NCBI RefSeq assembly: GCF_000331105.1
Contig: NC_020054.1
Span: 1,911,698-1,975,697 of the forward strand
Source: Fibrella aestuarina BUZ 2
GTDB taxonomy: Bacteria; Bacteroidota; Bacteroidia; Cytophagales; Spirosomataceae
Length of the DNA: 64,000 bases
Direction of reading: 5' to 3'
Positions within the stretch are counted from its first letter, which is position 1; every line of letters starts with the position of its first letter. A model generated the notes under the pieces. That model saw nothing but the letters and a program-made list of their open reading frames with translations, had not been told where the DNA came from and did not search any database. Below are positions 46,601-53,704 of the stretch, piece after piece. A program made the position numbers and the translations under genes.

Positions 46601-48231
46601 TTGTTGCGTAGGGACGTGAATAACGCATTGGCCCCGTTGCTGGCGGGCGAACCACCCCCGAGTCCATTGCCGATGGCCGGGTTGCTGCTGTTAAACGGGG
46701 CGGGTTCGGCCAGATCGGCAAACCCGACAATGTTGCGGAGCTGATCGGTGGTGTTGGTGCGGTTGGTTACGTACACTTCAAGGCGCGTCACCGTCACGCC
46801 GGAGGTCGGCACTGGCAGGCTCTTAAGCGAGCGTTCGTAGTTGGATCGGAAAAACTGCGACAGAAAGAAATGCCGGTTTTCGTCGTACTGGTCGGCCCTG
46901 ATTTCAAACTGACGGTTAGCAATGCCGCCGCGCAGGACAATCTCCTGCCGCCTCGACCGCTGCTGCGAGAGCACCGTGGTGGCGTTCAGCTTGCCGAAGC
47001 GCGTTTGCAGCTTGATCCCGAACAGGTTTTGCACGCCGGGAATGAGCTGGCTGTTGAGGTTCCAACTCAGGTTACCAACCTCCACGTTTTGCAGAATGCT
47101 CTCGTTTTGGGGCGTAAACGGTAACTGCTGATTAGGCTGCACACTGCCGAAGCTGGGCAGATTGGGCAGGCCAGGCACCTGCGGCAGGTTAGGCAGGCCG
47201 TTGGCCCCAATGCCCGGAATCAGACCCTGCGGACGGTAATTAACCTTTAACGCATTCTCGAAGTTGAAACTGGCTTTCGTGTCGAAGTTGGCCAGCAGCC
47301 CCAGCCGCTCACCCACCTGCCCGTTGAAGTTGATGCTGATCTGCTCGTTGAAAATGATGTTTCCCTGGCTCCGTAGCCGCACCGGAATGGCCGGATTGTC
47401 GATAAACTGATGCAGGTAGCCCAGGTCGAGCGAGACGAAGCCGTTGGGTTTGAAGTCGATGTTGTTCCCGCCAAAGATCCGGTCCAGAATGGGCGGCATC
47501 TCCAGTTTCGGGATCAAGCCCCGGCCGCTGACGGCACTCTGCCCATCGCGGCGGGCGGCATATTCGCGGAAGAGGCGATCTTCGATGCGCTCGTTTTGCA
47601 ACCGGTTGAACTCCGAATACGGAATGACCTCGCCGGGGCGGTAGGGTAGGCCTATCGGGCGCGAGGGACTGCCGGTCAGGCTGTTGGACGGCGTGGTAAT
47701 GGGAGCGGCAATGATCGGGCTGGGTGCCGCAGGTACGTTGCCACGCGAATCGCCGGGTACGTTGCCAACGCCGGGACGAGGAGCAAGCCGTTCGTTGATG
47801 GTCATCGACTTGTCGGGCAGCAGGCGGAAGTCCGTATTCAGCGAGCGGGGGTCGCGCAGTTGGTAGGGCGAGCGGGGCAGCCGTTCCGAAAAGCGGGTGG
47901 CGTAGCGGTCGCTCCACCGGAGGGTTGGGCGGCGGTTGGCGTTTTTGACAGCCCGCAGGCTATCCTGCCGTTCCTGGGCGATGGCTCTGGCAGCGGCCCG
48001 CGCCGAATCATTAGCGGCTCTGATCTGCTCAGGGGTGCGCGTCGGGGCGGTCGGTGTGTTGCGTCCCCGCCGGGGCGTTTGCTGCGCCCGGCCTTGTTGG
48101 CTACCGATCGTCAGCAACAAAGTAAGCGATACCACCAGGCAAAAGGTATACTGCCAACGCCCGTCGCGGTGTCTGACAGGCGCGTAACTTGCTGGAAAAG
48201 AAAAGGGTTGGCCGGTAAAACGCTTCACCAT
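40639..48231 (-). CDS. sprA: Cell surface protein SprA, type IX secretion translocon
   Basis: Giant outer-membrane protein of 2530 residues, the length expected for SprA (Sov), the 36-strand barrel through which T9SS cargo crosses the outer membrane; also needed for gliding in motile relatives. A signal peptide (hydrophobic FCLVVSLTLLLTIG) is followed by a Q/R-rich linker. Family-typical stretches include LRWSDRYATRFSERLPRSPY, SLDLGYLHQFIDNPAIPVR, FEATRTIFDLTRQPNRWRLG, FWVDELRAFGITQKSGRAA-like barrel segments and the aromatic-rich C-terminal strands. ruvA lies upstream on the same strand, a neighbourhood recurrent in this phylum. Its presence implies that the organism secretes CTD-bearing proteins. 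No other Por/Gld genes are in the window. Confidence 0.96.
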   Translation of the reverse strand: MVKRFTGQPFSFPASYAPVRHRDGRWQYTFCLVVSLTLLLTIGSQQGRAQQTPRRGRNTPTAPTRTPEQIRAANDSARAAARAIAQERQDSLRAVKNANRRPTLRWSDRYATRFSERLPRSPYQLRDPRSLNTDFRLLPDKSMTINERLAPRPGVGNVPGDSRGNVPAAPSPIIAAPITTPSNSLTGSPSRPIGLPYRPGEVIPYSEFNRLQNERIEDRLFREYAARRDGQSAVSGRGLIPKLEMPPILDRIFGGNNIDFKPNGFVSLDLGYLHQFIDNPAIPVRLRSQGNIIFNEQISINFNGQVGERLGLLANFDTKASFNFENALKVNYRPQGLIPGIGANGLPNLPQVPGLPNLPSFGSVQPNQQLPFTPQNESILQNVEVGNLSWNLNSQLIPGVQNLFGIKLQTRFGKLNATTVLSQQRSRRQEIVLRGGIANRQFEIRADQYDENRHFFLSQFFRSNYERSLKSLPVPTSGVTVTRLEVYVTNRTNTTDQLRNIVGFADLAEPAPFNSSNPAIGNGLGGGSPASNGANALFTSLRNNPTARQVDQTTDVLDNTLRLQKGTDYDLLRGAKRLTEREYRFNPELGYISLVTALRNDEVLAVSYEYTYQGKRYQVGELTEDYQSESEDRVIFLKLLKSSTIRNNLQNPMWNLMMKNVYSLNTNNVARQGFQFRVIYKDDQTGIDNPTLQDVLVGVPLVQVFNLDRLNQQLDNQPDGNFDYVEGFTIDSRNGKIYFPVLEPFGNYLAQKIAQAPDNGGNAAQLQSKYVFSELYRTTLADAQQVAVKNKFFLKGSFQSAQGQGQDLPYGVKPESVQVSAGGVPLVPGQDYVVDAQRVRILNESVNNSGREIRISYELPDLFQNQVRTLIGTRLDYRLTPEINFGVTAMNMRETPAGFLTRVAIGNEPVNNTMLGFDVNLRRDSPGLTRLLDRLPLIQTKELSAIQFTGEVAEFIPGVSKQVNNNAFIDDFEATRTIFDLTRQPNRWRLGSTPQDFPQGSTNSLESGYRRARISAYSIDQTLYLGANATGGVDVGTVPNDDNIFEKPFLPNELFPGRSIRQIQLPENILDIAYFPAERGMYNYNPDLTPNGTLKNPRQNFGAITRAITSDADFDNANVENITFWMMNPFSGQNNLVRGNPDNTFPNQRPGSGTLHFNLGDISEDVVKDGRYNFENGIPIDSSNIRLGGGTVETVWGKAPRQQFVTQAFTNQAGARPKQDVGLDGLSNAEEQAKFKPFLDAVRANVTNQEAQRRILADPSGDDFQFYLGQQADSLKYIVARYKQYMGMENNSPESANDLNNLTTPASSILPDIEDLNTDNTINENEAYYDYQIDINENSFQVGNRYIIDKVSASGADWYLFRIPVREFNRRVGNINGFKSIRFFRMYLTNFEQPVVLRFAQLQMEANQYRKYNGDLTQVGLQEVPEPYDAQFKVSAVNVEENSQGGTTKYKYDVPPGFIRDVDYTQPNNNVQLNEQSMALSVTNLRDGDSRGAFRNTNFDFLFRERLKMFVHMHSPDPQIDGQVSAFIRIGTDYTENYYEIEVPNLKSSPIGDIPSDQIWPYQNELDIAFSELTDLKAARNKALTRQTRLPFTQPSQFPGPAGQRYQLTVVGNPDLSSVQSIMIGVRNPRVAGGDEQAKTFTIWVDELRAFGITQKSGRAAIGALNLRMADVATITASGRYSSAGFGGVQTKPTDRTREETTEYGLSAALSIDKFLPANWGLKIPVYVNYDARLITPQFNPLDPDTPLEQSLASLPEGNVPSPAEYRKLVQDNTIRRGINFSNVRKIRLNPDAKARPWDIENFGFNYAFNDIRRSNILTGEYLQEQYRGGFTYNFTSQPRAFEPFRNVKSLERKYLYWLRDFNLTLLPTVVSIRADMDRSFIKTQLRNSDLTTNGIPAQFEKYFLFNRYYDITWNLTKNLVVSYRAAANAIIDEPQGDINTEAKRDSVWRSVQGLGRMKNYQQTINTTYRVPFDKFPIVNWIQADLAYNIGYQYQANSFGIRDSLDIPFGNTIRNNREIGINGRVDLVLLYNKIKSLRWANTPNAPKLNFARNPGSIQEINPGGNRLAKAFVRALLTVRGINVNYSIQENTVLPGFLSSPSLFGLDKSGEPGLPFVLGDQNHDIAARLARKGLLSPSIVQNAPFTQSITRKFTANTTLEPFRDFRLNVNANYNRSDSYQEFYRPALQGAQFSSQAPLRNGSYSMSYLSFGTTFVNLRPDNTSPIFDRFESYRDIILRRLQADNPAVRENPSAYNKNSQDVLIPAFFAAYSGQNPQSVKYSPFYSIPFPNWDLNFSGLNRAKPFNKLFSSFNLVHRYVSNYSVGNFTSSLSYEAQYVNLAVSGYPLSRYINSGDPINPTTAGNFIPVFVMSQISMTERFAPFVGVRFQTRSRWNGALEYNRSRDAALNLSNAQVAEVTTKDVTASLGFTKQNVRLPFRINGAVRRLKNDLTFNLALTLRDTRTIQRKLDAEQTIVAGNVNFQLRPQLSYVVNRRLNVNFYFDRTFNDPLVSNNFIRATTAGGVQVRFNLAE

Positions 48232-48270
48232 GTCTGGTGTATAATCAAAAGAATAAACAAGGCAGTAGAT

Positions 48271-48293
48271 TTAGCCGTTAACACAACGGCTAA
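48271..48293. terminator. Stem-loop between ruvA and sprA
   Basis: TTAGCCGTT (48271-48279) and AACGGCTAA (48285-48293) form a perfect 9-bp stem with a 5-nt loop, in the 165-base ruvA-sprA gap. Only short A/T runs flank it, so it could attenuate rather than fully stop transcription. Confidence 0.4.
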
Positions 48294-48396
48294 AACCGGG
48301 CCAATCGTATCAGATATTAGCTAAGAATTAAAAGTTAGGCCGAAGGGGTTGACTTACGGCCCAGAATCAGTAGCTGTCGATCGGTTAACGCCAAAA

Positions 48397-48984
48397 CTAG
48401 CGCAGCGCTTTTCGGATAATGTCTTCTACACTTAATTCGGGTTCGGCCCGGATAATATCGTCGACGCTCTTTTCGGCCGACGGGCGGGGGAAGCCCAGGG
48501 CCACCAACGCCGCCAGGGCCTCTTCGCGAACGGGGTTACCTGCCTGCTGACGGTACGTGGGAACATCGGGGAGCAAGCCTGCTTTTTTCATCCGATCTTT
48601 CAATTCCAGAATAATACGCTGCGCCGTTTTGGCTCCGATACCCTTAATGGCCTGCACCGCCCGCACGTTCTCGCTCATAATGGCCAGACGCAGGTCTTGC
48701 GGCGACATGGCCGACAGCATACCCAGCGCCGTATTTGGCCCAACGCCGCTGACGCTGATCAGCTCACGGAACAGGGTTTTCTCGTCGGCGTTGGCGAAAC
48801 CAAATAAGGTCTGGTTGTCTTCGCGAAAATGGTGGTGAATAAATAGCTTTACCTTATCCCCGCCGCCGGGTAGCGTCGAGTAGGTCTGCAAAGAGATAAA
48901 TACTTCGTAGCCAACGCCCTTTACATCGATGATGGTATAGGCGGGCTCTTTATACGACAAGGTGCCGTCGAGATAAGCGATCAT
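48397..48984 (-). CDS. ruvA: Holliday junction DNA helicase subunit RuvA
   Basis: Junction-recognition subunit of the RuvAB branch-migration complex, 195 residues (typical length). The N-terminal OB-fold starts MIAYLDGTLSYKEPAYTIID, the two helix-hairpin-helix motifs are LISVSGVGPNTALGMLSAM and IKGIGAKTAQRIILELKDRM, and the C-terminal RuvB-binding three-helix domain ends VEDIIRKALR. ruvB and ruvC are not adjacent. It is preceded, on the same strand, by the lytic transglycosylase gene across a heptamer-type stem-loop. Confidence 0.97.
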   Translation of the reverse strand: MIAYLDGTLSYKEPAYTIIDVKGVGYEVFISLQTYSTLPGGGDKVKLFIHHHFREDNQTLFGFANADEKTLFRELISVSGVGPNTALGMLSAMSPQDLRLAIMSENVRAVQAIKGIGAKTAQRIILELKDRMKKAGLLPDVPTYRQQAGNPVREEALAALVALGFPRPSAEKSVDDIIRAEPELSVEDIIRKALR

Positions 48985-48987
48985 AAC

Positions 48988-49083
48988 TTAATGTACAATG
49001 TATAATGAACGATGTACAATGGGCTGACGCAGTTGTACAGTAGCCATGGCCAGTATACATCGTTCATTGTACATTATCAATTA
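48988..49083. repeat. Heptamer-array stem-loop between the transglycosylase gene and ruvA
   Basis: The left arm (48988-49019) reads as heptamers AATGTAC, AATGTAT, AATGAAC, GATGTAC. The right arm (49053-49083) is its inverse but lacks one heptamer. The structure spans nearly the whole gap: it reaches the transglycosylase stop (49081-49083) and ends 3 bases short of the ruvA start (48984). Confidence 0.75.
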
Positions 49084-50697
49084 CCCCACCAGCAGTTTCA
49101 TACCAGGTTTGACGCTGTTGCCCTTGATGTGGTTCATCTTTTTGAGCTTGTCAATCGGGATGCCGCCGTAGCGTTGCGAGATATTCCAGAGGGTATCGCC
49201 GCTCTGCACGCGGTGGTATTTGGCTTTGACCCGGCCGCTACGCTCCGTAGAAGCCGCCGCTTTTCGATGGTCTTTGGGATCGGAGCCTTGCTGAGCCATG
49301 CGCTCGGTATGCGTCTCGCCCGCTTCCCGCAGAATCAGCAGCTTCTGACCCACGCGTACTTTCGTGGAACGCAGGTGATTCCACTGCTTCAGGTCATACA
49401 ACTCGACGTGGTAACGATCGGCAATATCGCCCAGGTTATCGCCGCGCTTCACCGTGTGCGTCAGCTTGCGGGGCTTTTTGAGCACGACCGCTTCCAGGTC
49501 ATCGGCTTCGGGAATGTCGTTTTCAGCCACAACGGCGGCTGCTACGTTCGTACTGGCCGTCAGGACGGGGTCGCTCCAGCGGCTGGCAACGCGCCAATTG
49601 GCCGGGTCGTTGACCGAGTCGCGTGTGGGGCCAAACTCTTCGCTATGCGCCAGTAACATATTGGCCATCATAACGGGCATTTTCGTGGCCGAATCCATAA
49701 TGGCCTGGCGCTGCGTGGCAAACTGATGGAATCGCTCGCTCGGTAGCCGCAGCACATGGCCCCGCGTGTATTCGGGCAGGACACCGGTTACGATGGCTGG
49801 GTTGAGCTTCTGAATCGCTGGCAGCGACATGTTGCTCAGATCGGCCAGCGTTTTCAGGTTCAGGTAGCTGTTGACCTGAATGGTATCGAAAGCCAGCGGA
49901 TAATCGGGTCGTTCGGGATGAATGCCGTGGTCGGGGCCGAAGTTCATCATATAGGTCATGGCGATGAACTGCGGCACATAGGAGCGGGTCTCTTTCGGCA
50001 GGCCTTCGTAGCAGGTCCAGAACGTAGTGCCGCCCGTGCGGCGCATGGCCCGGCGCACGGCTCCCGGTCCGCAGTTGTAGGCCGCCATCGACAGTTCCCA
50101 ATCGCCAAAGATGCGGTACAGGTCTTTGAGGTACCGGCAAGCAGCCTCGGTCGCTTTCACGGGGTCCATCCGGTCATCGACATAGTCGTCGATGTTCAGG
50201 TTGAAATCACGACCCGTGTAGGGCATAAACTGCCAAAGGCCGCCCGCGCCCACCCGCGACATGGCTCGTGGATTCAGGGCCGACTCGACGATCGAGAGGT
50301 ACTTCAGCTCGTCGGGCATGTTGTACTTGGCGAGCGTCTTTTCGTAGAGCGGAAAATAGAACGGCATCCGCTCCATCACCATACGCGTGTAGCTGGGCTT
50401 CCGGTAGGTGAAGTAATCAATGAAATTATGAACGACCCGGTTGTAAGGCAGCGGAATCTGACGTTGCAGCCGTGGTAGCCGTTCCCGCAGCAGCGCTTCC
50501 GGTACCGAAGGCAGGTTGAGCACTTCTTCAACCACAAACGCAGAGTCGATCTGCATGGTGTCGGCGATGGCCTCCTGAACGGTCACTTTCGGCGTGGGCC
50601 GGTTGGCCTGTGCCGCTACCATCTGGGGGAGCAGGGCCGTGAAGCCCAGCAGAAAGCCGAAACCAAGTGGGTACAGTCGTTTCGTCATGTCGGTCAT
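49081..50697 (-). CDS. LysM lytic murein transglycosylase (MltD-like)
   Basis: Envelope enzyme of 538 residues cleaving peptidoglycan glycan strands. A signal peptide (GFGFLLGFTALLPQMVAAQ) is followed by a helical pre-domain and the family 1 SLT domain with catalytic Glu138 in YLSIVESALNPRAMS, then GAGGLWQFMPYTGRDF and AAYNCGPGAVRRAM. Two LysM modules bind peptidoglycan at the C-terminus: TVKRGDNLGDIADRYHVELY (near 416) and VQSGDTLWNISQRYGGIPID (near 496), ending KPGMKLLVG. An ATG three codons downstream is an equal start candidate. gatA is upstream, 77 bases away, on the same strand. Confidence 0.92.
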   Translation of the reverse strand: MTDMTKRLYPLGFGFLLGFTALLPQMVAAQANRPTPKVTVQEAIADTMQIDSAFVVEEVLNLPSVPEALLRERLPRLQRQIPLPYNRVVHNFIDYFTYRKPSYTRMVMERMPFYFPLYEKTLAKYNMPDELKYLSIVESALNPRAMSRVGAGGLWQFMPYTGRDFNLNIDDYVDDRMDPVKATEAACRYLKDLYRIFGDWELSMAAYNCGPGAVRRAMRRTGGTTFWTCYEGLPKETRSYVPQFIAMTYMMNFGPDHGIHPERPDYPLAFDTIQVNSYLNLKTLADLSNMSLPAIQKLNPAIVTGVLPEYTRGHVLRLPSERFHQFATQRQAIMDSATKMPVMMANMLLAHSEEFGPTRDSVNDPANWRVASRWSDPVLTASTNVAAAVVAENDIPEADDLEAVVLKKPRKLTHTVKRGDNLGDIADRYHVELYDLKQWNHLRSTKVRVGQKLLILREAGETHTERMAQQGSDPKDHRKAAASTERSGRVKAKYHRVQSGDTLWNISQRYGGIPIDKLKKMNHIKGNSVKPGMKLLVG

Positions 50698-50774
50698 TTA
50701 CGTATTACGAGTTCGTTGGAGGAAGGAGGCACGCGCACTGGTAGGTAAAGTCAATCGTCCGGATGGGTTAATCA

Positions 50775-52217
50775 TCAGGCCGCGACGGGAGCCTCCAGGG
50801 CGTTGGCCGTTGCCACCAGCAAACCCTCCTGAAACGGCGGCGCCAGCAGTTGCAGGCCAATGGGCAAGCCCTCAAGGTCGGTACCATTGGGAACAGAAAT
50901 GGCCGGATACCCCGTCACATTAGCTTGAACGGTGAAAATATCGGCTAAGTATGCCGCGACCGGATCGTCGTTTTCTTCGCCCAGCCGGAAAGCCGTTGTG
51001 GGTGTCGTGGGCATCAGCAACAGATCATAGTCGGCGAAGATGCGATCTGTCTCGTCGCGGACCAGCCGACGTACCTGCTGCGCTTTGGTGTAATAAGCGT
51101 CGTAATAGCTGGCACTCAGCGCGAACGTACCCAGCAGGATCCGCCGACGTACCTCGGGGCCAAACCCTTCGGTACGGCTCTGTTTGTACATGGCCACGAG
51201 ATCGGCCACGGGCGCCTGAGTCCGGTGGCCATACCGCACGCCATCAAAGCGCGACAGGTTCGACGAGGCCTCGGCGGTGGTCAGGATATAATACGTGGGT
51301 AACAGGTGCTTCAGCAAGGAGAGCGACACCGGTTCGACCCTGTGGCCCTGGCTGCGCAGGCGCTCGATAGCCGCCTCTGTCGCCTGGCGGATGGCCGGGG
51401 CTACTCCCTCACTGTCTACGCCATCGGCCAGATAAGCGATGCGGAGCGGGCGATCGGGTAAAGTTGCCGTGCTGTAGGAGTCAACTGACCGCTGCGATAC
51501 GGTGTTGTCGAACGCATCAGGCCCGGCCATGACCTCCAGCAGCAGCGCCGCATCATAGGCGTCGTTGGCAATGGGACCAATGCAATCAAACGAGGAGGCG
51601 TAGGCGATCAGGCCCCAGCGGCTAATGCGGCCGTAGGTGGGTTTCAGGCCAACGACCCCACAGAACGCCGCCGGTTGCCGCACCGAGCCACCCGTATCGG
51701 AGCCAATACTGGCCAGACAGAGGCCTGCCTGCACTGCTACCGCCGACCCGCCACTGCTGCCACCTGGTACCCGGTCGGGGTTGGCGGCATTACGTACAGG
51801 ACCAAACGCCGACGTCTCGTTGGCCGATCCCATCGCAAACTCGTCGCAGTTTTGCCGACCAATGATAATGGCGCCGGCAGCCAGCAACCGCTCCACAGCC
51901 GTTGCCGTAAACTGAGCCTCGAAACCGTCGAGAATATGGCTGCCTGCCCGGAGGCCGTGCCCGGCGTAACTCAGCACGTCTTTAATGCCGATCACCATGC
52001 CGTGCAGTCGCCCAATGGAGGCCGGGTCGGCGAGGCGGCGGGCGTCAAGCTCGTCGGCGCGCTGCCGGGCTTCGTCGGCGTAGACCTCCGTAAAGGCGTT
52101 GAGGTGCTGATGATCGGTAATGCGGGTAAGGTACTGCTCGACCAATTGGCGGCAGGTGAGGGCACCCGTGGCCAGATCGGCCCGAACAGAACGGAAGGAA
52201 CGGTACAGTGAAGGCAT
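50775..52217 (-). CDS. gatA: Glutamyl-tRNA(Gln) amidotransferase subunit A
   Basis: Amidase subunit of GatCAB, which converts Glu-tRNA(Gln) (and Asp-tRNA(Asn) in some species) to the amidated form using glutamine. The 480 residues carry the amidase-signature Ser-cisSer-Lys triad: lysine in GMVIGIKDVLSYAGHGLRAG, serines in GSDTGGSVRQPAAFCGVVGL, with the preceding PGGSSGGSAVAVQAG glycine-rich stretch. GatA-specific features include LKPTYGRISRWGLIAYASSF and FDCIGPIANDAYDAALLLEV. gatB and gatC are not adjacent, as is common in Bacteroidota. It lies between tatA and the transglycosylase, with no functional link apparent. Confidence 0.94.
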   Translation of the reverse strand: MPSLYRSFRSVRADLATGALTCRQLVEQYLTRITDHQHLNAFTEVYADEARQRADELDARRLADPASIGRLHGMVIGIKDVLSYAGHGLRAGSHILDGFEAQFTATAVERLLAAGAIIIGRQNCDEFAMGSANETSAFGPVRNAANPDRVPGGSSGGSAVAVQAGLCLASIGSDTGGSVRQPAAFCGVVGLKPTYGRISRWGLIAYASSFDCIGPIANDAYDAALLLEVMAGPDAFDNTVSQRSVDSYSTATLPDRPLRIAYLADGVDSEGVAPAIRQATEAAIERLRSQGHRVEPVSLSLLKHLLPTYYILTTAEASSNLSRFDGVRYGHRTQAPVADLVAMYKQSRTEGFGPEVRRRILLGTFALSASYYDAYYTKAQQVRRLVRDETDRIFADYDLLLMPTTPTTAFRLGEENDDPVAAYLADIFTVQANVTGYPAISVPNGTDLEGLPIGLQLLAPPFQEGLLVATANALEAPVAA

Positions 52218-52302
52218 GAAAAGAGGGTCCGTTTACCGGGATAAGCCCCCCATTAGTGAGGGGCGGCCCGAAAACGCTGAGACGAAAGACGCCGGACTAA
52301 TG

Positions 52303-52342
52303 TAAAAACAGACAACCGGGCGTCCTGGGGGCGTCCGGTTGT
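52303..52342 (-). terminator. Rho-independent terminator of tatA
   Basis: Bases 52312-52325 pair with 52329-52342 (ACAACCGG ends, G-U pairs in the middle, 3-nt loop). On the minus strand the stem is followed by CTGTTTTTAC, a proper T-tract. It starts 22 bases after the tatA stop. Confidence 0.8.
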
Positions 52343-52364
52343 GAGCATATGGCTATGTGAGCAG

Positions 52365-52565
52365 TTACTTCGTTTCCTTAAGGCCGTCTTCGATGTTCTC
52401 GCGGACGTCTTTGGTAGCATCCTTAAATTCACGGATACCTTTACCAAGACCACGGGCCAGTTCAGGCAGTTTCTTGGCACCAAAGAACAACAATAGCGCT
52501 AAGAAAATGAGCAGCATCTCTTGACCGCCCAGACCCATAATTGCATAAATGGATGCTGTAATCAT
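52365..52565 (-). CDS. tatA: Sec-independent protein translocase TatA/TatE
   Basis: Pore-forming subunit of the twin-arginine translocase, 66 residues. One N-terminal membrane helix (QEMLLIFLALLLFFGAKKLP), the conserved FGAKKLPELARGLGKGI hinge and an amphipathic helix, then an acidic tail (DVRENIEDGLKETK). Its own promoter box and terminator make it a single-gene unit. tatC is not in the window. Tat substrates do occur here: two ferritin-like proteins and the enolase-family enzyme carry twin-arginine signals. Confidence 0.95.
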   Translation of the reverse strand: MITASIYAIMGLGGQEMLLIFLALLLFFGAKKLPELARGLGKGIREFKDATKDVRENIEDGLKETK

Positions 52566-52590
52566 GATTGAGTTTGTTTTAACACGTTGA

Positions 52591-52598
52591 CAAAAATA
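52591..52598 (-). promoter_or_regulatory. Probable -7 box of the tatA promoter
   Basis: On the minus strand the bases read TATTTTTG, matching TAnnTTTG, 25 bases before the tatA ATG. No clear -33 element is visible. Confidence 0.5.
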
Positions 52599-52654
52599 CG
52601 AAAATGTTTTGGGTATGGATTCTTTCTCAGATTAAACTGAAAAAACGGTTGCCC

Positions 52655-53098
52655 CTACTCAAGGTCAATAACTTTCCCCGATACCCGCGCCTGTTCGCGT
52701 TCCCAACTGCGGAAGTTGATCAGTTCGTTCTGCAACGAGTTGAAGAGCCAGACCATCAGCGCGATGTCGTCGGCGAAGCCAACAAAGGGCAGCACGTCGG
52801 GGATCACGTCAAGGGGCGATACGAAATAAATCAACGACGCCAGCACTGATACGATGGTTTTGGTCGAAACCTGGCGGTACTCACCGGATGCGTAAGCTTT
52901 TACCAGGCGGCTCAGCAAGCCAATCTGTTCTCGAAAACCAACGCCGTCATCGCCCGATACGGTTTTGCTTTTGTTGAGTGCCTCCCGAATCAACGCCAGC
53001 ATGCCGAGGCCATTTTTAGCGTAACGGCCCGCCCGGTGGGTTGAACGGCGAAAGAAAATTGAACTGAGTACCTTGGCAATAAGACTACTTTTGGCCAT
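52655..53098 (-). CDS. YkvA-family (DUF1232) small membrane protein
   Basis: Protein of 147 residues. The C-terminal half contains the DUF1232 signature IYFVSPLDVIPDVLPFVGFA DDIALM, which forms one or two membrane-inserted helices; the N-terminal half is basic and soluble. Function of the family is unknown. It lies upstream of tatA on the same strand, 89 bases away, with the tatA promoter box in the gap, so the two are probably separate units. It marks the last housekeeping gene before the polysaccharide cluster. Confidence 0.88.
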   Translation of the reverse strand: MAKSSLIAKVLSSIFFRRSTHRAGRYAKNGLGMLALIREALNKSKTVSGDDGVGFREQIGLLSRLVKAYASGEYRQVSTKTIVSVLASLIYFVSPLDVIPDVLPFVGFADDIALMVWLFNSLQNELINFRSWEREQARVSGKVIDLE

Positions 53099-53704
53099 TG
53101 AGTTAGATGTTGTTCGAGTGAATGTGCGCTGTCACCAACGACAGAACAGACGTATAACAAGTTTGCGCCCGAAAAAGTGTTCTGAAAAACACCTAGTGAT
53201 AGCCTTTTCGATCAAGCCGCCCACCGGCGAACTCAAATTCCCGCCGGTAGTGAGGCTACGCTCGACACGCAACGGGCTGTCTTTTGCAACTTGTTCTGGC
53301 AACGTACCCAGACAGCAGTCTGCAGGCAGAAATCGCCAGGCAACAGGGCTGAGCGCGATTTAGGCCCAGGCTGAACGAACGATACCCAACAGTTCGGCGT
53401 AAAGAAAGTGAGTTGGCGGACGGGGGGGACGAGCAGGTGATGATAACTCGATGGGCCAGTATCCTGCTGACCCAAGCGCAAGAAGCCAACCTACCTACCG
53501 GTCGACCCGCGCGGCCTGCATCCATCGGCTGCCTTCCATTAGTTTAACTATACGTTAAATAGTGAACAAAGGGCAGGTGGTGTACTAATTAACATATCTA
53601 TAGTGCAAGTTTTTGTCATTCAATGGTTTTTACTAAGTATTTTAACTCTAACTTTGTAGTTACCTGGATTGGGGCTTGAGCTTGCCGTAACGCTGAACAA
53701 CTAC
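53099..53704. other. Long intergenic region upstream of the polysaccharide cluster
   Basis: About 600 bases with no credible gene. The first 430 bases have ordinary GC and several short open frames without family resemblance. The last 170 bases are AT-rich and carry a -7-like box at 53649-53656. It is the natural place for cluster-level control, but I see no clear operator. Confidence 0.55.
53649..53656 (+). promoter_or_regulatory. Probable -7 box of the polysaccharide-cluster promoter
   Basis: TAACTTTG matches TAnnTTTG in an AT-rich stretch, 48 bases before the preferred ATG of the first cluster gene. A -33 element is not evident. Confidence 0.45.

Noticed and set aside
53073..53525. Small open frames (82-96 codons) in the gap before the polysaccharide cluster
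   Set aside because: Overlapping on both strands, no start context, no recognisable domains or hydrophobic pattern.
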